DNA of 64,000 nucleotides. It comes from Aquilaria yunnanensis. Its lineage: Eukaryota > Streptophyta > Magnoliopsida > Malvales > Thymelaeaceae. The position numbers and the translations under genes were made by a program. Within the stretch, counting starts at the first letter, position 1. Each line of letters opens with the position of its first letter. The DNA is taken from NCBI GenBank assembly GCA_039654915.1, contig CM077599.1, forward strand, positions 24,489,501 to 24,553,500. Direction: 5' to 3'. This document shows positions 33,597-45,800 of this stretch, piece after piece. The notes under the pieces were generated by a model. It saw only the letters and a list, made by a program, of their open reading frames with translations, was not told where the DNA came from and made no database searches.

Positions 33597-33605
33597 TTAG
33601 CTATT

Positions 33606-35528
33606 TTTTAGGTTTTGAGTTAGCTTATTTACTATGATTGATGTGTTGTCGCTTAATAAAATAGTCTTTCGACCCTTCTTTTGTTTATAATCTTTGCATA
33701 CATATTTTGAAAAATTCAACACAAAGAAAGAAAAAATATATATTTTTTCAGGATTAAAAAAAAAAAAACGACCGGACTATCATATATGACATTTATGGGG
33801 AAATTGAAAAGTGGGTAAGAATCCCTGACTTCCAAGGGTGTCCCTAATACTCAGCCCAACTAATATGAGCTCGAGTGATGAATTGATGAATTACTATCGT
33901 AATTTGCCGACAAGACCACTCAACAAAACCTCTTTCAACGTTTTTGTTTTTTTTTTTTCAAAGTAAAACTATGTTCTTGCATTAGTTCCTACTTTAATTT
34001 TCAGAGTAAGGACCATAAACATATATAGCTTCTTTTTGCGTGTAAAGAGAAGTGGAGTGCTGGAACAAAAAGTGTCCACATCGCGTTAAGATTTAATTTT
34101 TCAAAATCTAAGGTGATATCGGAAGCACGATAGGATCCGGCGAATAGTGGATATGCAAGAGTATTCGTTTGATCTCCGATCACCTATATCCTAAAATAAA
34201 AGATAGGGTCAGGAGAACCCCAGCGTAGTACCCTGGGAAAGCGCCTCCAATTTTGAAGTCAGCAATAATAGTACATGATGTTTAACCTAAGAAAATGTGA
34301 AGTGATAATATTTCCTAAATAAATAGTTGAATCGTGGGTTTAATGTAGGCATGTGTCCTAGTTTTTGAACAAAAAATCTGTATATCACAAATGACAGCCG
34401 TTACAGACGGATTTGGACCGTCCGTGATTGTGGGACCTATATAGACTATCATGTACATCTATTGTCAATTGGTCATTGAACTCGGTAACAATATCTTTAG
34501 ATCTAACATCAGCAATGGTATGATAAGGGTTGAGAGAAAATGATAGGGAAAAAGCAATGCATAGCTTAAATTCTATATCAGCATTATTGTAATTGCAATT
34601 TGCTAAGTGCTAGCCTATTCGCACCCTTCTCAAGTTTCTTGAATCTCTTTTTGATGACTTCCATGCGTAAAATTAGATCAAGAAAGTAATTGGAATGCAC
34701 CAACTTGTAGCCTTTTTAAATGGTTCTCTCATACCATACCGCGTATGAATTAATTCTTGCATTTATTATGACATATCGCATATGCCTCTGTACACATGAT
34801 ATTCTTATTTTCATGAAATAAGGCCACATGATATCCTAACTTATTATGATGTGTGTACCTATATTTCATAAACTAAACTTTATAATTTTATGGAGTCTAA
34901 TATATATATCCGTCAATAAATGTTTAATTTTCTTTCAAGTGTTTTCCAGTTTCATTTCATGAAATGTGAGAATATATACATCAGATGGACATTGAACTAT
35001 TCCTGTACACAACCACTTTATATATGGAAATGACATCGAAATTGTATAACATCATCATGCATAATCAAAGCTTATTGAGAAGCTAGAAGTTATATAATAC
35101 TCATGATTCACCATTTATTAGATATATATATAGAGAGAGAGTAATAATTGTTGAGAAACAAACAATGACGTAAAAACAATTGATTGTCTATATAGTAAAT
35201 AACGAATTGATGATTAAACACTAATCATAAGCGAACTTATATAGTATATATATATATCATCAAATTGAAATCGGTTGCATCCGAAATGCAAAGTCAATTT
35301 CATGAAAAAGAACCAAAAAAAAAAACGGATGGGGCTCAGGATATTGGCATATTGGAAGGAACGTTGACCTTGGACTTGGAGGCAGCCTTTGGAGGGAACT
35401 CTGCAGCTGGGCGAGGGCGTAACTGAATCTGGACCTCAAAAAGAGTAGAAACTGTGCCAACATTAGATTCACGCATTGATCTGATCTGCTAGATTCTTGG
35501 TCACTCTACTTCACAAAATTAACCGGGC
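33606..35528. other. AT-rich spacer upstream of the root-cap gene
   Basis: No gene is supported. A short (TA)n(GA)n tract lies at about 35122-35140. A less AT-rich patch at 35325-35460 has short minus-strand open frames without family features. The proximal 200 bp probably hold promoter sequence of the downstream gene. Confidence 0.4.
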
Positions 35529-35537
35529 CTATAAAAG
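35529..35537 (+). promoter_or_regulatory. TATA box of the root-cap gene
   Basis: CTATAAAAG lies about 85 bp before the ATG at 35614. A start site about 30 bp downstream would give a leader of roughly 50 nt. This also argues against the earlier in-frame ATG at 35497, which is upstream of the TATA box. Confidence 0.65.
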
Positions 35538-35613
35538 GGCACCGTTCCCGGCCCAGACGAGACCCACAACCAAATTACTAGTATTGAACAAATATATACA
35601 TATATATACGCAC

Positions 35614-37462
35614 ATGGCTTGGTTGTTAAGCGTGAGGTTGGTGTTCCTCCTCCTCGTGGTGGCGGCCGCAGTCGCTGAGGACGCCCAGGCCCCCGCCACC
35701 GCCCCGGCGTTGACACCGTCGCTGAAGACAGCGAAGTGCACCAACAAGACATTCCCGGCTTGCTACAAAAAGATATTCCCATGCCCTGACAACTGCCCTA
35801 ACCACTGCATGGCCGACTGCGATTCGTGTCAGGCCATCTGCAGACCTAACAAAGTGCGTTGCAAGAACAATAAGCTGTATCCTGAGTGCTCCCAGAAGGT
35901 ACAGCGTTGCCCTGCTAATTGCCCTACCAATTGTTATGTAGATTGCGTAACGTGCCAGCCAGTCTGCGGCACCGCCCCGCCGCCTCCGCCTCCTCCTCCG
36001 CCTCGTGCCAAGTCTCCACCCGCCCCAAACCACCCACCATCATCGCCTCCTCTGCCTCCGCCTCCTGCCAACTCTCCACCCGCCCCCAGCCACCCACCAA
36101 CATCGCCACCTCCGCCTCCGACTCCTGCCAACTCTCCACCCGCCCCCAACCACCCGCCATCATCGCCTGCTCTGCCTCCGCCTCCGCCTCCTGCCAACTC
36201 TCCACCCGCCCCCAGTCACCCACCAACATCGCCACCTCCGCCTCCGCCTCCTGCCAACTCCTCACCCGCCCCCGACCACCCACCATCATCGCCTCCTCTG
36301 CCTCCGCCTCCTGCCAACTCTCCACCCGCCCCCAGCCACCCACCAACTTCGCCACCTCCGCCGCCGCCTCCTGCCAACTCTCCACCCGCCCCCAGCCACC
36401 CACCATCATCGCCTCCTCCACCATCGGGTCCAGTGAAGGTTTCATGCAAGAACAAGAACTACACCGATTGCTATGGGATGGTTCATTACTGTCCCAGTGG
36501 TTGCCCTGAGCGCTGTGAGGTCGATTGTGTCACTTGCAAGCCTGTCTGTGGTATGCATGTTATGTTATTTTCTGGCTTTTCACACATTTTTTGGTCATTA
36601 ATTTATACGTAAAGAGATGTTAAATACGACAAGCCGGAGCTAATTAATTAACAAATAATCCCTGGCTGGCAAATGGTAATCTCCTTGATGGGCATGACCA
36701 GATTGCAACAAGCCCGGAGCCGTGTGCCAGGACCCGAGATTCGTCGGTGCCGACGGTCTCACCTTTTACTTCCACGGGAAGAAAGACAGAGACTTCTGTT
36801 TGGTCACCGACTCCAACCTCCACATCAACGCCCACTTCATAGGCCGACGCAACGAAGACATGCTGAGAGACTTCACTTGGGTCCAGTCCCTCGGCATCCT
36901 CTTTGACAACCACAAGCTCTTCATCGGCGCCAAAAAGACGGCCACTTGGGATGATGCCAAAGACGGCCTTGCCCTCTCATTCGACGGCCAGACGATTCTT
37001 CTTCGGGAGGAAGAAGACGCGAAATGGACATTTGGGGATCGTATCACCATCAAGAGGACTCGCAACACCAACTCCGTGAAAATAGAAGTGGAAGATAACT
37101 TCAGGATAAAGGCAACGGTTGTTCCCATCACAAAGAGAGACTCTAGGATCCATAACTACGGAATCACCCAAGAAGATTGCTTCGCTCATCTTGACTTGAA
37201 CTTCAAGTTCTATTCGTTGAGCGGAGACGTTGATGGAGTTCTGGGACAGACTTATGCCAGAAACTATGTTAGCAGAGTGAAGATGGGAATCGCAATGCCA
37301 GTTTTGGGCGGAGACAAGGAGTTTGCTTCCTCTGGCCTCTTTGCTACAGACTGTTCCGTCGCAAGATTCTCCGGTCAGACCAGCCACAAGGAGAACTATG
37401 AGTTTGGTAACTTGAATTGTGCCAGCGGGATGGACGGACGTGGAGTTGTTTGCAAGAGGTAG
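35614..37462 (+). CDS. Secreted Cys/Pro-rich root-cap family protein (two exons)
   Basis: Exons 35614-36550 and 36702-37462 join in frame (TGTG/GTATGC donor, ATGACCAG acceptor, phase 1) and give 565 residues. A signal peptide (MAWLLSVRLVFLLLVVAAAV) leads to two Cys-rich modules (about 42-76 and 83-118) with the pattern CPxxCPxxCxxDCxxC. A Pro-rich spacer (about 121-272) follows, then a third Cys module (278-313). The C-terminal root-cap domain (about 314-565) includes NKPGAVCQDPRFVGADGLTF, HGKKDRDFCLVTD and INAHFIGRR. The splice junction restores VCDCNKPG, which supports it. Family members are annotated as root cap or LEA-related and are thought to be secreted or wall-associated; no biochemical activity is established. 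The Pro-rich part resembles extensin-like linkers (PPPP and SPP). The gene looks intact. Expression in the root cap is inferred from the family name only. Confidence 0.92.
35977..36429 (+). repeat. Coding minisatellite of 60-bp units in the root-cap gene
   Basis: About seven units of 60 bp (some with an added CCTCCG) repeat the frame ANSPPAPSHPPTSPPPPP. Two variants, NHPPSSPPLPPPP and SHPPTSPPPPPPP, tend to alternate, giving a 120-bp higher-order unit. All units keep the reading frame. Length variation between alleles would change the Pro-rich spacer without breaking the protein. Confidence 0.9.
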
Positions 37463-37883
37463 AAACCTTTGCCCTCTCATGAAAGATCAGGAGGAGAAGT
37501 ACCGAGAGTTATTTATAACTTGCGTGAACTTTAATAAGGTCATATATAGTTGACCATCTTCATTTACATTTGCTCTCGATCGGAGCATAATTTGTTTCTC
37601 ATCTTATATTACGGATATATCATGTATTAATTGGTCTCTGTCTTAATTCACAAATAATGAAGGATGTGTATGATCAGTTCATAATTTTTCTTATCTACCC
37701 CTGTATACCAAATAATTACTAATAATTTATTTGTAAAAAATTCGGTTGAACACACACACTTAGTTTTTTTAGCACTCTCTCTGTTGATCTATTATATTGG
37801 AATTTCTTATAAACATTTTGTGGGATATTTGCATTTTGCCTGGAAGTTAATTTGAAGATTGAAAGTTCTGTCCATAGGATATC
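37463..37883. other. 3' flank of the root-cap gene
   Basis: Presumed 3' UTR and terminator region. AATAA-type signals occur (for example CTTTAATAAGG near 37530 and CAAATAATGA near 37650), but the cleavage site cannot be fixed. Confidence 0.4.
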
Positions 37884-38020
37884 CACTACTAAAATAAGGT
37901 CTTTCTCCTACTGTCCTTTTTACCAATGATTAAATTATTGGTAATTATTAATACGTTAAGCCTTTAGTAATGATTACATGATCAAGCTGTTAGTTACCAA
38001 CGTGAAGTAAAATTTAAATT
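37884..38020 (+). mobile_element. Truncated CACTA left end, relative of the 6773 element
   Basis: CACTACTAAAATAAGG at 37884 matches the terminus of the large CACTA element. It is followed by degraded subterminal words (TTACCAATGATT, ATTGGTAATTATT, TTACCAACGTG). No matching right terminus was found downstream, so this is a relic. Confidence 0.6.
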
Positions 38021-38777
38021 GTTATCGGCCTAAGCAGTTAGAAATGAAAAGAAGGGACCATTTTGAATAACTATAAAAAATGTGGGATTAAAGTGAGATT
38101 TTTCCCCTATTTCAATCATAAATGACACCGGTGAAGTATGAGACAATTATTGGATATACGTTATGTGCTCCATATTCTTATTATGTCATTATTATTTAAT
38201 TGGTTTGTTAATCTTTATCTTTTGAGAATCGAATACAAGTTGTTTTCTCTCTTCCCACTCCATGTCTTTGATGGCTTTAATTTTATGATATTTGCCATGA
38301 TAAAAACCGTGCATTCGTTTTAAATTACTTTCTCCATTTGACTTATAGACTTGATTACTAGGTATATTTTCTTATTATTCTCCAAACTTCTTTTTGTTAG
38401 ATACAATAGGCAATAGCAAGGACAATGTACGAGAAGCTTATTTGCTTGCTGACGTGCTGGTTTAACTCCCAGCCCACCCTTACTCCATCCAGATAAGTAA
38501 GTTGTCACTGGCTGGGTGAATTAGCAAAGGTGAACACGTGCTCTGACAAATGTCAAGGTTTGCGAGTAGTGTTCACACTCTTGACAAAAAAAAAACTAAT
38601 TCAGAAGTAGTCAAATTACATTTTAAACTATCCAACCTCATGCAACAGGCATTTCACCTCTAAACTTCCTAATAGTAACATTGTACGTCTAACAAATTCT
38701 ATATATAAAAAAACCAAGATAAGTAAATATTATCAATTGTGACTCGCAAGTCTTCCAAATTTTGGAGAACAAGTAAG
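38021..38777. other. AT-rich spacer, no gene seen
   Basis: Short open frames at 38138-38323 and 38320-38508 have no recognisable features. No repeats were resolved. Confidence 0.4.
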
Positions 38778-39674
38778 TCAACTTCTACCCTTTACAAAGA
38801 CACAAATGGCCTACCTGTAAATGCTTCTCAGTATAAAAAAGATGTAATAAAAATAATCCAAAAAATATTGTATTTAGTTAGATTAGCAAAATGATTTCAT
38901 GGATTCCTTTTCCAGAACGAGTATTCACTCACAGCTTAACTTTCCCAAAATTCTCATGTAGAAAACTGATTTTCCAATGGAATGTAAGTCAAATATCCCT
39001 TTTATGAAAATAACATGAAATTACTTCCATTATCCCATATTTTTTGCACCATATTTTTTTTTTGGATTACCCAAATTATTTGCGCCATTTCCTTTTTGGT
39101 AAATTTTATCATGTATGTTGACCACTTTACCCTTTGTCAACTTTCAATATCTGCCCCCTCTGTTGCCGGGATTTTCTCTACTTCTTTGGGAAGGGTTCAC
39201 ACAACGACCTTGGTTCACTCATGGCCAACAAAGCTTCTCACCATGGTCAATGAAGAAGGACCTAGATCTTGCTATGGTCATCAACGAGATCTTTTGTCCA
39301 AGACAAAATCGTCACTCTTTTTACAATGATTGTAATTGTCAAACTCAGTACAAAAATGAAAAGTATTTCCTACATCATTTTTCCTATGATAGAAATTGTT
39401 GGACAAGGAAACTGAAGTAGAATTGTTGGACAATACTATTTTAAGGTGAAATTTATGGTGGGGCCAAACTTTCCGATAGTTTTAAGGCGGAAAAGTGCCC
39501 TACGCTTTTCCTACAATAATATTTCCTACAGTTTTAAGGCAAAACCTATCTTACGCTTTTCCTACAGTTTTGAGGCAAAAGTACTTTTACGGTTTTCCTA
39601 AATTTTCAATTCCTACTCTCTTTTTTACAATCAAAATAGTAGCAAAAACAAATGTCTCAAAATTGTAGGAAAGG

Positions 39675-39712
39675 CACATGTGTGTGTGTGTGTGTGTGCG
39701 TGCGTGCATGTG
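39675..39712. repeat. (TG)n tract in duplication unit 1
   Basis: An alternating purine-pyrimidine run (TGTGTG... then TGCGTGCGTGCATG) matches the run at 41573-41608 in unit 2. It is a potential Z-DNA former, with length and composition differing between units. Confidence 0.8.
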
Positions 39713-41234
39713 TCTTTAAATGCATATATATAATATAAATATTAATTGTATTTTGGGGGAACAAAAAATTTTAAATCATTACAAATTCCTCACTTTCATG
39801 GGCAGGAATTGCAAAAATTTTGTAGAAGGGGGATGGTGGGAAATGAAAAACTAGTCCGACGATTTTGTATGCCATAAAATCATAGGAAACCATCCTATAG
39901 TTTTCCTACTGTTTAATAACTGAAGGACACTTGTTGTAGATTTGTAGGAACCAATTTTGTTTCTTATCTCTCTTTGGTGGCAAAATCGTCGGAATGCCAC
40001 CCATTCCTTCTCCAGCTTTCCATTTTATTCATTTTGCTTCTTGGTCTCACTCCGCTTCTCTTCTCTTATTTCACTTTTTGGTTTCTCTCATCATCAGCAG
40101 GCACCTCCCATTCTTGCTCGATCGTTACTAATCTCTCTTTCTCTCCCTCAAATGGTATTGGTCTCCCTCAACTAGTAGTTCTATTTCTTTCTCCCTTAAT
40201 TGCCCGCTATTCCGATTCCTCCTCACCGCGAATCACTCTTAGCTAATCATTAAGGCCGTTTCTTGGTTACTACTACTTTCTTGGTTCAATATTCTCTCTC
40301 AATTGCAATTTTGGCTACTGCTAGTTTCTTGGCTTTGTTTGCTATTGGTTAAGTATATATGAAGATTATTGGAAATTAGTTAAAATATGAAAAGTAGTTA
40401 AATTAGCTAAAATTTGAAAATTAGCTAAAATATATATGTATATATATTGTATTTGTATATATATAATATTAATATGCATATATATATAATATTAAAATAA
40501 AATATAATATATATAGATATATATCTACATATATTTGATTTTGAAAAAAAGAATAATAATAATCTAGACGTCAAAAAATCGTAAAACTAGGAAGAGATCA
40601 AAAAAGCATAGAACAGAATTTGTCAGAAAATCATCAGACAAGAAATGTCACAAAATCGTAGAATCATCAACTTCTACCCTTTACAAAGACACAAATGGCC
40701 TACCTGTAAATGCTTCTAAGTATAAAAAAGATGTAATGAAAATAATCCAAAAAGTATTGTATTTGGTTAGATTAGCAAAATGATTTCATGGATTCTTTTC
40801 CAGAACGAGTATTCACTCACAACTTAACTTTCCCAAAATTCTCATGTAGAAAACTGATTTTCCAACATAATGTAAATCAAATATCTCTTTTATGAAAATA
40901 ACATGAAATTACTTCCATTGTCCCATATTATTTGCACCATATTTCTTTTTGGATTGCCCCAAATTATTTGTGTCATTTCATTTTTGGTAAATTTTGTCAT
41001 GTATGTTGACCACGTTACCCTTTGTCAGCTTTCAATATCCACATCTTTTGTTGCCGGGATTTTCTCTACTTCTTTGGGAAAGGGTTCACACAACGACCTT
41101 GGTTCACTCATGGCCAACAAAGCTTCTCACCATGGTCAATGAAGAAGGACCTAGATCTTGCTATGGTCATCAACGAGATCCTTTGTCTAAGACAAAATCG
41201 TCATTCTTTTTACAATGATTGTAATCGTCGCACT

Positions 41235-42739
41235 CACTACAAAAGTGAGAAGTATTTTCTACATCCTTTTCTACGATTTCTATCGTAGGACCAGGAAACT
41301 GAAGTAGAATTGTTGGACAATGCTATTTTAAGATGAAATTTGTGGTGGGGCCAAACTTTCTGGTGGTTTTAAGGCTGAAAAATGTCCTACGCTTTTCCTG
41401 CAATAATATTTCCTGTGGTTTTAAGGCAAAACCTATCTTACACGTTTCCTACAAATGTATTTCCTACAGTTTTGAGGTGAAAGTACTCTTACAGTTTTCC
41501 TACATTTTCAATTCCAACTTTTTTTTTATGATTAAAATAGTAGCAAAAACAAATGTCTCAAAATCATAGGAAAGGCGCGCGCGCAAGTGTGTGTGTGTGT
41601 GTGTGTGTATAATATAAATATTAATTGTATTTGGGGGGAACAAAAAGTTTTAAATTGTTACAAATTCATCACTTTCATGGGCGGGAATTGCAAAATTTTG
41701 CAGAAGGGGGATGGTGGGAAATGAAAAACTAGTCAGATGATTTTGTATGCCATAAAATCGTAGGAAACTATCCTATGATTTTCCTACTATTTTAATAACT
41801 GAAGGACACTTGTCATAGATTCGCAGGAACCAATTTTGTTTCACATCTCTCTTTGGCGGAAAAATCGTGGGAAGGCCACTCATTCCTCCTCCAGCTTTCT
41901 AGTTTATTCATTTTGCTTCTCGACCTTACTTCGGCTCTCCTCTCTCATTTCACTTCTCGGTTTCTCTTATCATCAGCAGGCGCCTCCCCCTCTCGCTCGA
42001 TTGGCACTGATCTCTCTCTCTCCCCCTCAATTGGCACTGGTTTTTCTCAACCAGTAGTTCTATTTCTCTCTCCCTCAATTGCCCGTTGTTCCGATTCTTC
42101 CTCGCCGCAAGTCATTCTCAGCTAATCACTAGGGCAGTTTCTTAGTTACTACTACTTTGTTGGTTCAATATTCTCTATCAATCATGATTTTGGCTACTGC
42201 TAGTTTCTTGGTTTTGTTTGCTATTGGTTAAGTATATATGAAGATTAGTGGAATTTAGTTAAAATATGAAAAGTAGTTAAATTAGCTAAAATGTGTGTAT
42301 GTGTGTGTGTGTGTAATATTAATTATATTTGTATATATATAATATTAATATGCACGTATATATAATATTAAAAGAAAATATACTATATATAGATATATAT
42401 ATCTACATATATTTGATTTTGAAAATAATAATAATAATAATAATCTAGATGTAAAAAAATCATAAGACTAGGAAGATATCAAAAAAGCATAGGATAGAAT
42501 TTGTCAGAAAACCGTCGAACAAGAAATGTCACAAAATTGTAAAACTAAAATCATCTCAAAACCATCGAATATAGGGTGTCATAGATTCGTTGGACAGTTC
42601 TACACTTATCCTACAGTTCTTATTTCAGACACAGGCATTTCCTACAGTTTTGTCCTACAGTTTTTATCATAGCAAATATTCATTTCCTACGATTATCTTA
42701 TGATTTTTGCTATCTCAAATACCCTCCTCTCTTATAGTG
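41235..42739 (+). mobile_element. Non-autonomous CACTA-like element, 1.5 kb
   Basis: The left end is CACTACAAAAGTGAG and the right end, reverse-complemented, CACTATAAGAGAGGAGG. The flanking triplets are ACT on both sides (41232-41234 and 42740-42742), a perfect 3-bp duplication. Many CCTACGATTT, TCCTACAGTTTT and AATCGTAGGAA words, in both orientations, fill the two ends as subterminal repeats. No transposase is encoded. The 5' 1.3 kb is also present in the upstream duplication unit, starting at 39346 as CAGTACAAAAATG. Confidence 0.75.
41573..41608. repeat. (GC)n(TG)n alternating tract in duplication unit 2
   Basis: GGCGCGCGCGC followed by AAGTGTGTGTGTG forms a run with strong Z-DNA potential. 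The equivalent place in unit 1 has TG repeats and a few GC steps only. Confidence 0.8.
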
Positions 42740-42898
42740 ACTATTGCCTCGATATAACGATGATCCTTAATTAGCAACAACATTTTTTCCTCTGATGTTT
42801 ATGGTGATTATTTTTGTTGCAAGTTTGCCTTTTACTACGATGAAGCTACAATTTTTCCCTATCGCAAATAGGCTAATTTCTTGTAGTGTGCAGAGCTT
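42740..42898. mobile_element. Right terminus of a second CACTA-like element
   Basis: The sequence ends GGCTAATTTCTTGTAGTG; reversed, CACTACAAGAAATTAGCC is a typical CACTACAAGAAA-type plant CACTA terminus, followed inward by ATTTGCGATAGGG. The left end was not found, so the 1.5-kb element appears to have inserted close to this end of an older element. Confidence 0.5.
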
Positions 42899-45800
42899 TC
42901 AGGTCCCCTCGTAATCCTGTGTTGTCATCCTCTGAGCTTGATCATTTAGCTGATTCATCCTCCAATTTATATGCCTTATCAACATCAAGCTCATTATGAC
43001 TAAGCAAAGATAATGTCTTTTTCAGCATCAATGGATATTAAGCTTTTGTTATAGGATTGATGCCTAGATTTTGCCAATAATTCTATGGCATCATGAGATT
43101 GAGCTTCTGTCATAGGATATTGAACTTTAGTCATTCTAGATTGATGCCTAGATTTTGCCTAGAGTTCTGCTATTAAAGCCATTGCTCAAGCTTTTGGCTA
43201 TTGGATTGATGAAGGCAATCACAAAGAAAGCTCACTTAAGATTGGACAAAGATGAAAATTGATCTAGGCAGAGGCACTATTTGGGAGAGATCTAGCTAGA
43301 GAAGTCTGAGATGAAGACAATAATGGGAATGAAGCCCAAAGGTCAAGATGGATAAAAGGCAAAAATGTTAAAGGTTTAGGCAAAGATAAAGGCTAAAAGG
43401 GTAAGATGGAGGCAGAGCAAGAGGAGTGAAAGGTGATGAAGGGTGAGATTTGGGAGTGAAAGGAGGAAATTAAGGGATAAAACTGGAAAAAATTACAAAA
43501 CAAAAAAAACCCCTTGTACATAAAATGAAATAGTGTAAATAAAGTGGGATGGATGAGGTATTTTGCGAATCAAAGTAAATACAATATTCATTGAATGATT
43601 TTCCCAATAGTTTTTAGTTGTCCATCCATTCTTATGGTCTAAAATATTAGATTACCTTTCAAAATTTTAAACTCCCTACCAACTTACTTTTTGTGGATAT
43701 TGAAAATTCATAAAATAAAAATGTCGGATGGAGGATACATCAGTCGACTCATCACAAAAAGAGAGAAAAAAAAATCCCTCAAGTCACGAAACACACGTTT
43801 CTATGTGGGAAAATACTCATTTATATATACTAAGAGAAGGAGATCTACCCCTGGTAAGTTTTTCTTGGAAAGTAATCATAGAATCTTCATTAATTATCAT
43901 TCAAAATAACATCATTTAGGCATGTTGACCTAGGATGGTGCCATTATACATGTCCTACCAAGTCTTCAGACAAAGATATAAATGCATGAGCTAGAGCCGC
44001 ATAATTTGCAGTTCTAAGTACATGAAGAAAATGACAAGAACTTAAATGTACCGATAAATCTATAATGTCATCAATCACAATCCCATGAGATGCTAGGAAG
44101 TTTATTTCTCATTTGGTTTTCAGTTTGTGATGTTATGTGGTAGCGTAGGTACTCAGAAGTGGCAGACCTAGGATATTGCTAAATTGGGGTTTTATATAAG
44201 ACTACGTTATAATCATGCTTTAAACTTTAAACTATAATATAACTATCTAAAAAGAATATATTTTCTATAATCATACTCTTGTAAATTTTTTAGCATTAAA
44301 AAGAACATAACTATCTAAATTTTTTTTTCGTTAATTCCTAAAAGCATACATAGGAATAAATATTATTTTGAGTAACCTTTAATTTTAAGTTGAAGTAAGT
44401 TATTAAATTTTAGTTATTTTCAAAATAAATCACTTCTATATTCATTAAATATATATTATTTACATTTAATTTTAAATTGAATAAGTCTTTAAAATTATTT
44501 AGAAACTCTAAAAATAAATTTTCAAAGAGAAATAGTATTGTTACTTTTATGGGTAAAGTATTAGATATTTAGCTAATTTTTTAAACAAATTAAAGGGCAG
44601 TTTCTTACTTTTCAAGGTGAATTGCCTATAATACTATTTCTATTTTTTTAGAATAAATAATCCAAATATAGAAGGGTTTATAATTTTACAATAAAAATAA
44701 GTAGAAAATGACTTTTTTTTACGACATTAACACTTCTATTAAGGGTTAACATAGTTTGTTTGAAACTTTGAGCTTATTTTCATTTGTGAAATTTAGTGAC
44801 TATAGGTTAACTCGTAACTTGTGGGATAACTAAACCAATTAAGTAAAGTACAAAAGCTAATGTTGCATTTAAGCAATGATTTTAAGATAAGAAAGAAAAA
44901 TGACAAAAAAAAAGTGGCTCAAATTTTTGTTTCGACAATTTACTGGAAGATATTAATGTGTTTTTTTTCCTAAATTTTTATTTGAAATAGTAGGGTCTAA
45001 TAGAAAATTAAAGTGAGATCCATAAATAATTTTACACACTTTTTACTCATATTTTTCAAATAAAAATAGGGTTTGTGGACACCATTTTGGTGTACATAAG
45101 TCCGCTTATGGTACTCAAGTTGTCTGTGATAATACTATTTGATCCTCAATCTTTTGAATCAATTATTTTTGCCATTCTATCTCAAAAAGCACAGTAAATG
45201 TCCTAAAATTTTAAATTTTACGTTTTTGGCTCCAAAAATTGTTATGATTTACCAACATGACCCCATTTTTTGCTGAAATTCTAAATCTACCACTTTAGTT
45301 GTATGTCATATTTTATTCTATCCAGTAAATTGATCTTCAATAACTTTGAGTTGTTAATATTTTGATTTTATTCATAAATCTTCTTTAACATTTTATTCTC
45401 TATAAATATAATTAACATGATAAATTTTTATTTTTATTTGTTGAGCCACGATGAAGTATGAAAGCATTCTAGTTATCTATCTACCAAAACTCGCAGGAAA
45501 ACATGATGGATAAATTTAAGAAAGCCAGAAATCAAGGTCGTAGTCGTACTCAATCTGTTGTTGGAATCTGTAACTTCTCGGTGGTCCAACAGAACTTTTT
45601 TCATCTTTTCGACTTTCTTCTCGTCCAAGGCCATCTCATAAGTATTGGATATATTGGGCCAACCAGCCCAACTAAGATCAAATTATTGGATTAAACTACC
45701 ATTGGGTTGAACTTCTTGGGAAGCTTCAAAAGGAAAAGTTCTGTTGAAATGAATTCTACTACATCACTGTGTTGAACTTGAACCATTAGGCATTAGCCAA

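Larger units (their letters stand above)
38778..42545 (+). repeat. Direct tandem duplication, unit about 1.88 kb
   Basis: Unit 1 (38778 to about 40668) and unit 2 (about 40669 to 42545) both start TCAACTTCTACCCTTTAC and both end near AAGAAATGTCACAAAAT. They align along their full length with scattered substitutions and small indels. Paired open frames (39015 and 40903; 39957 and 41836) are duplicates of the same non-coding sequence. Each unit includes flanking DNA plus most of a CACTA-like element; the second copy of that element runs on to an intact right end. Confidence 0.9.

Noticed and set aside
35497..35613. N-terminal extension of the root-cap gene from an earlier ATG
   Set aside because: The extension begins upstream of the TATA box and would bury the signal peptide. 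The ATG at 35614 fits better.
35924..36445. Long minus-strand and alternate-frame ORFs over the Pro-rich repeat
   Set aside because: They are shadows of a 60-bp in-frame GC-rich repeat. The plus-strand root-cap frame has a signal peptide, domains and a matching splice junction.
39015..41288. Paired ORFs in the tandem duplication
   Set aside because: They recur because the DNA is duplicated. The proteins are hydrophobic nonsense without domains and differ in frame integrity between units.
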